Source: Parelaphostrongylus tenuis
Taxonomy: Eukaryota > Nematoda > Chromadorea > Rhabditida > Metastrongylidae
NCBI GenBank assembly: GCA_019055375.1
Contig: JAHQIW010007200.1
Location: 124,001-188,000 of the forward strand
Reading direction: 5' to 3'
DNA: 64,000 bases
Below the pieces are notes generated by a model. That model ran no database searches, was not told where the DNA came from, and saw nothing but the letters and a program-made list of their open reading frames with translations. How positions within the stretch are numbered: position 1 is the first letter of the stretch; each line of letters opens with the position of its first letter. Both the position numbers and the translations under genes were made by a program. Positions 36,256 to 47,250 of this stretch are shown in pieces.

Positions 36256-38705
36256 TTGTCGTTGCTTGTTGTCTGAAAATATGCATAGATTTTGAATGTT
36301 TTATCAAACGATGAAAACTTTCTTTCCAAATTAGTAATTCTTTGGCGACTGCCCATCAGTTTTGATATGTACGATATTGAGCACTTCGATGTACTTCTTA
36401 TTTCCGAAGCGACCGCTTTTTTGCGAAAAATTTCATGACACAGCGGTTCTTACTAAACTTTATGTAGCCAATTTGTAGACTGAGGACACAGTATCATTAC
36501 TTGAGCCTGTCCATGTATATGTCTCCTCGACTCACTAGTATTGCAATAAACCGTTTTTGTAAGGTTCAGTGAAATTGGGATTATAGAATCACAAAAAATC
36601 TACACAAGCTACTCCAGTTTTCGCGGATTGATAAAAGGTAAGCTATTGCAATAACACTTTGGTTGATTAGTATAAAGCATTTTTTATCACACAAGTTGTC
36701 TAAAATATGATAGTTTCTATAGAGGCGTGTAACGCTAGTGCTAATGCTCTAGAGATAGGAAGACTAGATGGAAAATATACGGGAGCCAAGCAATGGAGCG
36801 AAATACGCATTCAGAGCGCATTCCAATGACGGGTGGCTCATTAGGCTTGACATGGAAAAAATAGTCTCTTTCTCGGTACCATTGAATGAATTCATGTCCG
36901 CGCTTTTGCTTATAACTTAGTGCATTGCTTACGATTTGTCTTTCACACAAATGCTTCCATCATTGGGCCTCAGCTCAGACTTCGAAATAAAAAACACGTA
37001 GTCACTGATTATCTGTTTTCCTCACCAAAACCCAAAATCTGCGCTGTTTTTTTCTAGTCAGAAAGTGATTAAGCAGAACTCTTAGATCTTTTTCTGCAGG
37101 AGTAACGGTCTTTTTGACCAAGAAATTTTTCAAGCCTACTCTCCCCCACAACCTCTACGATTAGTGATTCTACTGTCCGCGAGACCCACAAGGAGGTCTT
37201 TGATAGTGATGAATCTTTGGAACCACCCACATGTGGTATTATTAGAGGTAACTGAAGATGCGGGGATACATAAGAAGTTTTCACTCATGAGAAAATAGTG
37301 CAACGATTCTTCTACAACTTTATAGAGGTCTTAACTCCTAGCGTCAGCTGATAAAAATTGTTGGGTGATACAGAATAAGTGGCATTGCATTACAATCTGC
37401 AATATCATTTTTGAAAAGGAGGTCTTTGTTTTGGAATTCCTTAGGCAAAATGAGTCTTTTGGAAGCTTCCTCCTTCACATTACATCTTTCACTGGTGATA
37501 AAACTTTGTTAATGACATTGAAAAGCCCTCTTTGTCACGAAATTGCAACAGTGTAAATTATACGTGGTTTTTCTGTAAGATCGAACGTGCCGATTGGCAT
37601 GCGAGCAGCCAGCATGACTCCGCCTACTATCAACGGCTGTCCCCAAAGTGTTAAGCTGGAATTGGAGTCAAAAAAGCAATGTTTTAGTATATCACACCGC
37701 CCTCTATATAAGTTAGAGGAAACAGTAAATGAAATGGTATAGCTCTATTATCTTTACGCATATTCAGCTCATTGACAATCACGCCCTTTTTGCTGTTTTC
37801 CAGAGTTTAATTGGTCATTCGACAGCTCAAATCCAGAAATTCTTAGTTTACCATTTCTTCTGAAAAATTCTTTTCAAAACGTTTGTAGTGTTAAAATATA
37901 ACCAAGTATATCATTCGGAGTGTTTTTTCTCTCAACAAAGGTTTGTCACAACACTTTCAGAATTACTCGGTAGCTTACATCTCGCTGATTTCGTTAGTCT
38001 GGTTGGCTTTTGAAAAGGCCATCTATTTTGGGCGTATGGCCTTTCATTTTCAATTAATCGCCATACAAATCAGTTAACAAGTACAAGCCTATGGAGCCCA
38101 AAGCCTATGAATCCCAAGTTCATGTACCAAAAACACATGAAGGTGTAGAGGAAATCTTGGACTCTCAGAGTCATATGTTTTTTTAGAGCTCATTTCAGTG
38201 AAGAGAAATAATCTCAAACTAGAAACGAAAATTTCAAGCCACATGTGAAATGCGCTATGCTGTCAATCAATCGGACCATCGCCTTCGCAGTCACTCACTA
38301 ACTTTAGTTGGCACGCAGCATGCACCAAATGCAAAACCCAAACATCCCTTGGCTCCTACAGCGCACTAAGAAGTTCTTTTTCTCAAGGTAAGTAAATCAT
38401 CAAGAATGTCGAGAATTAGACTATCGAGTCAATGTTGAGATCAAAGAATAGCTCTCTTCAACAGAAAAATGCCTCAGTGTCAAACATAATTTTATATCTG
38501 TTACAGCGCACTAAAAGGCCGTCTTAGTAATAAAGTATATCATCGGAACTCTTAAGAATTAGGTTATCAAATAATTTTTAAAATGCTGGAAGACAGCAAA
38601 AAAGGAAGTGATTGTCAAAGGGCTGAAGATGAGATTACATAGCAGAAGTGATCCGATAAAAGTAATTATATTCAGATCTCCTGCAGATTTGATTCTGGTG
38701 GTTTT
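36256..38705. other. No gene seen; mariner terminal inverted repeat not identified
   Basis: No motif was recognised. A minus-strand frame at 37,069-37,284 is without support. Weak fold-back-family blocks occur near 38,480-38,560. Confidence 0.35.
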
Positions 38706-39640
38706 TTTTAAGCAACGCATTGCGTGCTAAATACGAAAATATTCACCATTTGATTTGGAAACAAGTTAGTGAAAAAGAATATTTGGGTTTTGCACTCGGC
38801 GCGTATTTCTTGTTGGATAGAGTGTGCGAGTGACTGTGATATCGGTGGAGCGATTGACCGGTTTACTTCCGCGAGCTGAAATTGAGCGTGTCTAATTGAC
38901 AAGGGCTCCAATCTCCAGCATAGGAACGGCTCCACCCGTTTCTCCTTCTGCGACTCTGTGACTCTCATGTTGACGTCATAATCATTGTCTTTCACTCTTC
39001 TCTACTACTCGGCACTCGTCTATTGGAAAAAGGTTGCTAGTTCGATCAACTGCTACAGCACTTCAGTGTATCTTCAGTGTTATTTTTTCGTTTTCATTAC
39101 AATATACTCAAATCACTGGCTCATCAAACATATATATCTTATAGAGACACCGTAATGCGAGCGATCAATGTACAGGAATTTTTTTATCACCATTTAACAA
39201 CATAATATACTTACATCTACAATCTATGTCTACAATCTACGTTTTGCATCAAAAAGTAATGGAATATTATACAACTGAGCATTTTTTTGCAATGATAATC
39301 ACGTCATGAAAGGACTTTGAACATTACTCGATATCGAAAAGATGACACTGAACACTATAGTGAAGTGATGTGGTAGGGCATCGAACAAGAAACCTTCTTC
39401 CTAATGGACGGGTGCCGTGTGGCAGGAGTGAGACACACAGTGATTGCCACGTTGACGTTACAGCTGCAGAGTGCAGATGGGATGGGGGGACGGGGGGAAA
39501 GGGGGGAAGGTGGAGACGTATCCATGCTGGCGGCTGGAGCCCTTGTGGGTTATACACGCTCAGTTTGGGTCCACAGAAGTCAGCCGCTTTACTGATCATA
39601 AAAAGCATTCTAAATGTGGCCCGCAATTTTCGTTACTAAA
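38706..39640. repeat. Fold-back element with G-rich arm
   Basis: The left arm (about 38,706-39,000 on minus) and right arm (about 39,380-39,640 on plus) are inverted copies. Both encode, in matching frames, CWRLEPL..I/R-HAQF and an EV.R segment. They share ACGTTGACGT and GGAGCCCTTGT..CACGCTCA at the DNA level. The spacer is about 380 nt. The frames conserved between arms may reflect an original coding source or chance. Confidence 0.55.
39479..39506 (+). other. Potential G-quadruplex
   Basis: Four G-runs (3, 6, 6 and 6) are separated by AT, AC and AAA. It stands out strongly in an AT-rich window and lies in one arm of the 38.7-39.6 kb fold-back. Confidence 0.75.
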
Positions 39641-41124
39641 TTTGGGAATATTTCTCCGCACTGAAATGCTGCTTAGGCTTTGATTTGGGCAAGTGGGTTT
39701 TAGTCTTATTAGCTGGTTTATTTGGCAAAATCAAATAAGAATGAAATTCTCACATCCGTAAAACTATATAACGCAGTTCTTTGTGCAGTTATAGGAGTAA
39801 AAGATAGGAATTTTTACGAAAAAACAGACTTCTGAACAAGTAACAAAACTCGCGCCTTTTCGAAAAGCCATAGATACTGGCGCTCTACAGCGCGGGAGAG
39901 ACACACGATAATGCGCGTTAAGGATGAGAAGTAGTCAGCAACCACAACAACATTTCAATGTGTATCGAAGTCAAAATGCGCGGTCTGGCAAATTTGGCAA
40001 ATGGCCATCGCATCGCTTTCGTAAGGTTTTCTACTACTCTGCCCTCACATATTTTCTGTGTCTTATTAAATCTTAAGCACCCGTTACACTCCTATGTGAA
40101 GGCTCCCAAATTCTTGGACAGCTTGTTCGACGAAAAAATTATACGATTTTATTACCACCAGTTCCATTGAACCTTTCAGAAAACGGTTTCTTTACGCTAT
40201 TTATAGATCAAGAAACATATCTATGGACGGGACCAGTAAAGATACCATATCTCTCAAACTATCGATTGGCGACAAAAGTCTTAAAAAACCCTTTGTAATT
40301 TCTTCTGCTCAGAAATCCGCTGTGTTGATAGTAGTGTTTATTGAATATCCGTGATACAATACAATAATATTACAGTCTAGTAATGCAGCACAAACATTTA
40401 ATAACCGTACAACGACTAACGCGTCGGCGAGGCTCGTCTTCTACAGAGCCTGGAAAGGTCAAGTTGGTCTGCAAATCATTCAATCTAAAACCTCCATAAC
40501 CTTAGCAGAAACTTCTGTCTTTTGAAATATATTGAAAAGAAGTGAACACACTAAAAATGAGATGCATGCCAAAATGATCAACAACGTTTATCAAAACTGA
40601 CGCACATGGTCTTCACAGGGTCACTTATCAAAGCTGTGCTATCCGCAGTCACCATAATTCTTTATAGTTAACGAGATCAAAAATAAATAGCAGCTATGAT
40701 AACTTTAAATACATCGCAATACAAATCAGATCAAAATGTTCGTCTAGAAACAGTGACGCCTCCATGTTTATCTGCTTCTTACCACGGTTGTCCTGCTCAA
40801 TAGTCGCTGTTTTTGTGCCAGAAATTGACGACGATATGTACTAAATGAATAAACACTCGATTTTAATGTACACTTTATTTGTGCCCATTGATACTGTAAA
40901 GTTTTGCTAAGCATGATCTCACTGCGGGTTTTTGAAATCTGCTACAACACTTGCCATTCTTCTTATTGTTACTTTTTCATCAAGTAATTAGACAAGTTTG
41001 AATGTTGCAACATTCATGGAATAGAACAGCGTTTGAGACGTCGCGTATAGAACACAGTTTTATTTTTATCGCTGCAGCAAAAAGTCCACTTATGTAATCT
41101 AGAAGTATTAGTTTTTCGAATGAT
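39641..41124. other. No gene seen; Penelope-like terminal repeat fragment at 40,425-40,515 (minus)
   Basis: On minus, CCAGGCTCTGTAGAAGACGA and CGCCGACGCG match the terminal repeats at 10,840 and 12,565. The rest shows nothing. Confidence 0.45.
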
Positions 41125-41210
41125 GTATATATATATATATATATATATACATATATATATGTATATATATGTACTTATATGTATATATAAACGTATAAAT
41201 ATATAAATAC
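41125..41210. repeat. TA microsatellite
   Basis: (TA)n with GTATAT and CATAT interruptions. It abuts a hammerhead repeat unit. Confidence 0.95.
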
Positions 41211-41515
41211 AATCTAATAAGGATTTAGCATGTTTTGAGGCATCAAGGTCTAAATGTTAAACAGGCGCCTGTTTCGTCCTGCCGGGGCTCATCAGTAGCA
41301 CCGTCATTGTTTCAGCCGATCCCTTGAGATTATACTCCTCACGCAGAGGAATAAATCACCGCAAGTCGGATGGTGGAGTTACCTGACGTTGTAGTGCTGG
41401 CAGTCGAGGTTGTGCTTTTAGAATAAATCATGCTTCTCCATTCGACCACTTTTTTTATAGAAATTGCTCAATAATAATCTGATTACAATATAACACGCTT
41501 TGAACCATCGATTGT
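41205..41515 (-). repeat. Hammerhead-bearing repeat, family 1, copy 2 (best preserved)
   Basis: A unit of about 300 nt with the ribozyme near one end. Homologous terminal blocks (41,216-41,240 and 41,470-41,512, both related to TAATCTGATAAGGATAT and TTTTGAGCCGATAG) lie at each end. Internal blocks TCAGCCGATCC, CAAGTCGGATGGTGG, ACCTGACGTTGT and GGCAGTCGAG are shared with 44,474-44,790 and, inverted and decayed, with 52,170-52,375. Confidence 0.7.
41254..41302 (-). ncRNA. Hammerhead ribozyme, type I, short palindromic stem III
   Basis: On minus: GGUGCUA, CUGAUGA (41,295-41,289), GCCCCGGCAGGAC, GAAAC (41,275-41,271), then the palindrome ACAGGCGCCUGU (41,272-41,261), then U as the predicted cleavage-site base. 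Stem I pairs GUGCUA with UAACAU with one C.A mismatch. Stem II has G-C, C-G and C-G pairs plus one C.A. The catalytic core is complete. Short-stem-III forms of this kind are known from Penelope-like elements and are thought to cut as dimers or in tandem RNAs. Activity is inferred, not shown. Confidence 0.8.
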
Positions 41516-41889
41516 GATTTACTGCTCGGTGTCGATTCCTTCATAGAGGAGTGTAGCCTTAGCGGATTGGCTGAACCGTGACGGTGCAACTGATGATCCG
41601 CGTTAGGAAGAAAGAGACGCCTGTATAGCATTTAATCCTTAATGGCCCAAAAAATGTTATATCCAATGAGCGAATAACTGTGCTTCTCTCATCGAGGTTT
41701 TTTCGCTGCATAAAAGAACACTGGTGATTGCGCAATATCGTCGTCCACGACAACAACAAGTTTAATGTTTTTATTTGGAAACTCAGAAGCAGGTATGTGA
41801 TTGCCAGCAACTTTCATGTACCAGCAATATATCACCTTGACAGTGACAAAATCACTAGATGATCACTTTTGACAACCTAGGAGAATCCT

Positions 41890-42065
41890 AAAACTGCTCT
41901 GAAGACGTACAGACGCCGCACCAAAGCTGAAAGTGATGAGAGCATTATTGATATGACAGTGATGAACGGAGTCAGAAGGCTTACGATACAGACTCTCGAT
42001 TACGTAAACTCTGAGAGGACTGCAACAACAGCGGAAATCTGATACGAATTTGGATGAGACTCCAA
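41890..42065 (-). pseudogene. Second, decayed copy of receptor exon 6
   Basis: On minus, the DNA aligns with receptor B exon 6: TCTCATCCAA, ATTTCCGCTGTTGTTGCA, SDSVHHCHINNAL, and FSFGAASVRL in place of FRFGATPVSLL. The frames are shifted between halves and no splice sites remain. It lies downstream of receptor B in the same orientation, with the 42,117-42,420 block between. It suggests that the ancestor had a tandem exon or gene copy. Confidence 0.6.
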
Positions 42066-42116
42066 TAAAATGTGCAAAAAATGATTTTGTCATTGAAGAG
42101 ATGGCCTGCCAATGAC

Positions 42117-42420
42117 TTTTCTGAGATGTACATTTGTTTAATATCAAATACTAATGTAAGTGTTGTTGATACTTCAAAGGTTACCGTCCATGCTTACTGC
42201 ATCTTTTATTCAGAAGACACTCAGTCGTTCTTTTTGCAAAAGTTTCAAATCTGCTAGCCATGATCCTCATCTTCCGCGCCATGCACCCTCTATGTTATAC
42301 TCAATCTTCATACCACGTAAAGTCACGGAACGAACCCGCGCTAATTTAGACACTCCTTTCTGTAACTCAGCTTAGTGTTTTCCACAGGGAGTGGTTTTTT
42401 TCCGAAAATTTGCGCGCCTA
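42117..42420 (+). other. Conserved block 3' of receptor B, possible small coding exon on the opposite strand
   Basis: This is a copy of 58,866-58,560 (minus) downstream of receptor C; both are antisense to their receptor. The aligned frames read NVSVVDTSKVTVHAYC and NVSTGDNSKVTVHVYC, then SEDTQSFF in both. Here the frame stops at QIC. In the other copy it runs into a hydrophobic end and stops after NIEAM. I recognise no family. It may be a terminal exon with a lipid-anchor-like tail or only a repeat. Confidence 0.4.
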
Positions 42421-43189
42421 AGTGGCAATAAGTAATCAAAGCAACATTCATAGTTTAGCACGCAATGCCAATTTAGCAAAAGCGTAGTCACTAAGGCACA
42501 TGGTGACAACTTAGGAAAACCATATATTGTTATCAATATTTGAATTCTGTAAGTCAAAAAAACTGCTGTAAGTGTATCGTACCTGTTTGTCATCAAAAGT
42601 GAAACAGGTGTTGCACCGAAGCGGAAAATCATTAGAATATTAATGAAGTGGCGATAGTGGTCGGAATCAGAAAGTGGTCGATGCCATAAATAAATCCACA
42701 TGGCCGAGAATAGAAATATCTGACAAGAATGCAACAACAACGGAATTTCAACACGTGTAGATTGAATGAGATTTTTCTGAAATATATGTGTAAATCAGAG
42801 ATTAACTTTTTCTAATGCATAGCGTATTTTATCGCTTATTGTAGACGAACGAACTATTTAAATATTGGCAAAAGAAGGAGTGTAACATTGACATACGCTG
42901 AATAGTATGAAAGCGATGATGATAAGATAGATAATGAAACTTGCAAGGTATATGAATTCCCCAAAGTATAAGTCCATGGAGCGCATAAAGATGGCAGTAA
43001 AGGACGACTCGTCTGCAAGAAACTCGAAACTAGAAAGCTTTTATAGTTTTTACTGTTTTTGTAAGTCTAGTCATTGGTAATATCACAATTTTAACCGGAA
43101 TTTGTTTGCTGGTCGTGCAAGGAATTATCATAAGCTGTAATCTGTCACATTGAGTTCTGCCCCATAGTAGTGTTACTATGCTGTAATTG

Positions 43190-43470
43190 TAAATTCAAGA
43201 ATACTAAGTGGTATTCAAAACATTCGACCCAGCGGGAATCAAACTTGCATTTCACCTATACCGGAAGCATATAACCGCGACACCACCGAGACCACTACTT
43301 TCTGCTACTGCACTCACTGAGAGTTTGGTTTCTGACAGCTCAGTTAGCTCATATTAGCTGGTAACAGAGCGGTGACCTCGATGATTTAGTAGTAGCGAGT
43401 CCCCACGGTATTGGTGAGACGTGGACTCATCTCCCTTTTGAAGTCGAATGTTTTCATACCATTTAGTTTT
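43190..43470. repeat. Head-to-head pair of tRNA-like units (receptor B intron 4)
   Basis: The minus unit 43,296-43,225 (TCGGTGGTGTCGCGG ... AAGTTTGATTCCCGCTGGG) and plus unit 43,371-43,447 (CGATGATTTAGTAGTAGCG ...) face apart. Beyond them the inverted flanks continue as GTCGAATGTTTTGAATACCA on minus and GTCGAATGTTTTCATACCA on plus, so the whole is an inverted repeat. Neither unit pairs as a working tRNA. Confidence 0.55.
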
Positions 43471-44473
43471 CACTGACGTAAAATTTCTTTTACCTCCGCA
43501 CGTCGAAATTATGGTATTGTACGTCATCCACGTGTTAAATCATAAATTAGTGGTAGCTTTGTCAAACTTACTTGTGAAGTAGAAATTTACGTCAACTGGA
43601 TCCCACAGTACTTTAATTTCTCCAGAAAGACAAAGAGCGGCGTTTAGGGCGCCAAAGAGGATGCACAAAAATAAAGATATCTAAACGTCATCCGTTAACC
43701 TTGAGACCATCAAGCTCGTTCACATCAATAGTCTATAAAATGTCGTACCAGTGTTTTCTTTGTGTCAAATATAAAGTCCATCTTTTTTGGAAAAACCACT
43801 GCGACTAAGCGATTTATGGATAGGAATAAAACTGTTGGAGCCTCCACAGCATACGATGTTTGAAAGATTACGCTCAACAGCTGAATTTCTTTTTTTTCCA
43901 AACTTTCCACACAAACGTTCTACCAAAAACATTCTAATAATTACCTTGCTTCTCTGCTTGTGTTTTTCAACCGCAAATACTGCTCAAAAAAAATGAAAAA
44001 AAGGCTTCACATCATGAATTTGCTCTTTTCTATTATAGCCCAAAACTTTTATGATAAAAAATTTTTTCGTCTGACAAACGCTTTCCGTCAAAGTTTTAAT
44101 ATTGATTAGAGAGCCTAATTTCGGGGAATTCATTGATATACTCGTTTTCAAAAAGTCTTTCTATACCATTACAGTATTAAAAATAAATCTGTGTTTTACC
44201 GCGTCACGCCTTCTCGTATATTATCACGCTTGAATTTTGCAGTACAAAGCTTTTTTCAGATTATTAACAGTTATCCGATAGCGTAAGTCTCAGAGATTTC
44301 AAGAAGTTATTTGTTATTAAACCGACCTTTTTACAACTCTCTTGCAAATGAGATGAATTTGTGTTTCGCACTTGCGCATTTCTCGTAGTACAGAGCTTTT
44401 CCCTCAGACTACTAGTAACCGTTCGATAGCGTAAGTATCCGAGATTTTAGCACTGTCTTTGCTTTACGAAACT

Positions 44474-44905
44474 GTTAAGGATATGACTTGTTTTGAGCCG
44501 ATAGGTTAAGTGCTTTTTAGGCGCCTATCTCTGTCCCATTGGGAGCCATCAGTACCACTCTCCTTCAGTTCCGTCGATTCCTTGAGGCTAAATAGTACTT
44601 TAGAGAAATCGACGCCGAATAAAAAACAATCACCCCAAGTCGGATGATGGTATTACCTGACGTTGTGGTGACCGGCAGTCGAGCATGCGGCTTTTATAAT
44701 GATTCATACTTCTACTGTCGACCGCTCTTTTACAGGCCTGCTCAAAACGAAATAATCTGATAAGGATATCACTTGTTTTGAGCCGATAGCCGATAGCCTG
44801 CATAACATTAGACCTATCGGCTCAAAACAATTCATATCCTTACTAGATTAGTTCGTTTTGAGTGGGTCTGTAAAAGAGCGTTCGATAGGAGAAATAAACT
44901 GCTTT
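44474..44905. repeat. Hammerhead-bearing repeat, family 1, copy 3, with palindromic end
   Basis: The 44,476-44,505 block (AAGGATATGACTTGTTTTGA...) recurs at 44,763-44,789 and bounds a unit of about 290 nt. The ribozyme at 44,515-44,556 (minus) is destroyed: CUGAUGA reads CUGAUGG and GAAA reads GAGA. From 44,700 to 44,905 the unit's end is mirrored: arms 44,712-44,790 and 44,813-44,895 are inverted copies with a short loop. It lies in receptor B intron 2. Confidence 0.65.
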
Positions 44906-45269
44906 ATTGCAGTGTACCATGGAAAATAATATTGATTTCAACACACACGACACTGCATGTCGGCTAGGGTGCGTGAGTGGATGTTTATCGATATACGAGT
45001 GATAGACCGCGCAGGCGGGATTCACAAGTGGAGTGTAATTTTGTGTTGTTAGATAAAGGAGTTTCTCCGTTTTGGAAAGAATCCCAGGTGAAACATTTGA
45101 CTTCCGAGATTCCCTTTACATATTCATACAATCTTCGTGCATAGGCTTAAGTCACTCAGGGCTGGATGTATCACCGGGATCATTTGGCAATGTGGATTCA
45201 AGAAGACTAAACTTTAGAACAGTAGCGCAACGTCTCTTCTACGATTCCAATGCAAAAACGTGGAACTCT

Positions 45270-45680
45270 CTCTGAAGAGGAAAACAAATCTTCATACAGA
45301 TAACGAATGTCCTCACGATAACGCATGTGAAACAGATTATCAAATTTCTTGCTACAGCGCCGTGAGAAGGCCATTCAAAAAGCAAGTGTTTATTCGACTC
45401 CCTGAAATTTACGTTATTTGATGGCTAGTGATAGTCTACGACAATAGCTTTGTTTACTGAAATATAAGCGCGCGGAGTGTGTAAAACTTGGTATTATTTC
45501 TGATGCTGCAATGCTATAAGAAGGTCCTTGTGAGAAATGGATGCTTTCGAAACTCCCATTTTTAAGTTTTTGATCGATTACTAATAATCTCATAAAAAAT
45601 TTATGCCCAGCGAGACAGTTCCTTCGAAAATCCCTGCGCGGCAACAGAAAAGTACCCTCTCATTCAATTTTCCACAGCGT
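45270..45680 (+). repeat. Partial fold-back-family sequence (receptor B intron 2)
   Basis: GCATGTGAAACAG, CTACAGCGCCGTGAGAAGG, GATGCTTTCGAAACTCCC and GCCCAGCGAGACAG follow the block order of the arm of the 2.7-kb fold-back, without an obvious opposite arm. Confidence 0.4.
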
Positions 45681-46300
45681 TATCAGACGCGCCACCCGTA
45701 AGTTTTAAGTTTAGTTTCAAATTCAATAACGTTATCACGCGCAAGCTTATTTCTTCACCAGTAAACTTCAAGAGAAATAAAACAAAAGGAACGGCTCCTG
45801 GAAGGTTATGTGGTGGACAAGCCCCTAAGCAGGTCTGCAGGCAAAATTACCATTTAGCAAACAAATCTAGAAGCTCACCAAATCCGCTGTTGGATTCATA
45901 AGAGGTGTCTGAAGAGTAGCAGCTACAACGGCAATCTGAGATACACAGTTTACTATATCAGCAGCAGAAGCGAAGACAATAATTTGGTAGGCGGAAAGCT
46001 TCCACAGAGATGTGGATCGTCGAATCACCTGAACACCGCATGATAAATTGCGAAAAAAAATTCCATAAAAATTTGGCAATGATGACTTTTTGGAAGTTGT
46101 CACTTTCTGGGAAATTCTACACACGATGAACTATCGCGTTTATGTAACGTTATTGCGAACGAAAACTGAGAAAATGTTAATGCACATATATATACCACTA
46201 TCATCTGCGTATTCAACACTATGAGAGCAGAGCCCAAGATTATATAGAAGATGAAGAAAACAGTGTGAAAACGGATAGTTGTATTCGTTCATGTTGCCTT

Positions 46301-46306
46301 CTGAAA
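46301..46306 (-). promoter_or_regulatory. Trans-splice (spliced leader) acceptor of receptor B
   Basis: TTTCAG on minus, with 8 nt (46,300-46,293) to the start codon, the same spacing as in A and C. TTTCAG is the nematode acceptor consensus. Confidence 0.7.
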
Positions 46307-47069
46307 TTCAATTTTTGCTTCCAGTGTAAATGTCAGAAACTTTTACAGAAACCTCACTACGCTATCACCTCGCAGTATACATGCTGTGCATTTGGAATTA
46401 TAGACTAACATTGAGATACGACACACAAAGATCATGCGAATTTTAGGAAAACCGAATAAACATTACCTACTTTCTGAGTTTCTTACTTAGTAAACAAGAT
46501 GATTAGAGGCTAGTTAGTTAGCTAGCTGGCCAAGTAAAAGGACTTTTGATAGCGTAATTCAAGGCGAAGTGCGGCGTGGATTGATACAGTGGAGAAGTAC
46601 AGAGGCATAGAAAAATAGGTATAAAAGATGTGCTCTGATTATTAACATTGTTATAGGTAACAGGTGATAATAGTCTCGAGCTTTCTTTAGGAATAAGATA
46701 TTAGTTGAATGACGTCACGTAGGAGTGCCATAATAAAGGTACATCTTGAACGTTCATTGACACGGAGAAGAATACAAGTAGTGAGACAGAAGAAGGCGAA
46801 CAACATGGGCCGCATTCTAGCCCTTCAAAAAAACCACTTACGGCAAAACGGATTCCAAACCCATCCTCACTTTCTCGATCTCAAAGCACTCTTGGAATTT
46901 TGTTATAACGCAGAAATACGAGTCAGTAATTTAGTCACGTCAAGAAGTCTTCTCGCACCTATAGAGCTTGAACGATACCTTCTGAAGTCTATTCAGCACT
47001 CACAACGCCTACACGAAAAGTGTAGACATAAGAATCGTTACAACATATCATCTTCGGGCATTCAGGCAA
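46307..47069. other. Open frame of 142 codons at 46,709-47,137 (+), unsupported
   Basis: The frame is basic at its start and runs into the TA microsatellite, where Tyr-Ile repeats extend it artificially. I see no domain, splice site or second copy. No other gene is seen. Confidence 0.25.
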
Positions 47070-47107
<38 letters not shown>

Positions 47108-47148
47108 GTATATATATATATATGTATGTATGTATAAATATGTATATC
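47070..47148. repeat. TA microsatellite
   Basis: (TA)n with GTATA and GTATG interruptions. Confidence 0.95.
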
Positions 47149-47250
47149 AAAGCAATGAAAGAATTTGGGCTTTTAACTTGGAACAATTCAACGCTAAAAA
47201 AGAGTGGTGTCGCAACTCTACCCGAATAAAGGTCTTTTCATCATTTTTAA

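Larger units (their letters stand above)
42583..46292 (-). pseudogene. Seven-transmembrane chemoreceptor, copy B (1-nt insertion in exon 1)
   Basis: The exons I assign on minus are 46,292-46,196, 46,028-45,879, 43,880-43,749, 43,680-43,572, 43,012-42,897 and 42,776-42,583, with GT/AG borders throughout. Exons 2-6 (150, 132, 109, 116 and 194 nt) are open. Landmarks are exon 2 LWKLSAYQIIVFASAADIV, exon 3 IFQTSYAVEAPTVLFL then NRLVAVVFP, exon 4 GEIKVLWDP, exon 5 FTAIFMRSMDLYFGEF, and exon 6 from RVEIPLLLHSCQ to FRFGATPVSLLMTNR. Exon 1 starts MNEYNYPF and then has one extra T in a run of four (about 46,269-46,272), which shifts the TM1 frame; the alternative frame has an upstream stop and no ATG. 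Apart from that insertion this is the best-preserved copy, so a sequencing error would make it an intact gene. The last tail exon is not identified. Confidence 0.82.

Noticed and set aside
46709..47137. 142-codon frame as a gene
   Set aside because: About a quarter of it is Tyr-Ile repeats from the TA microsatellite; no splice sites or domain.
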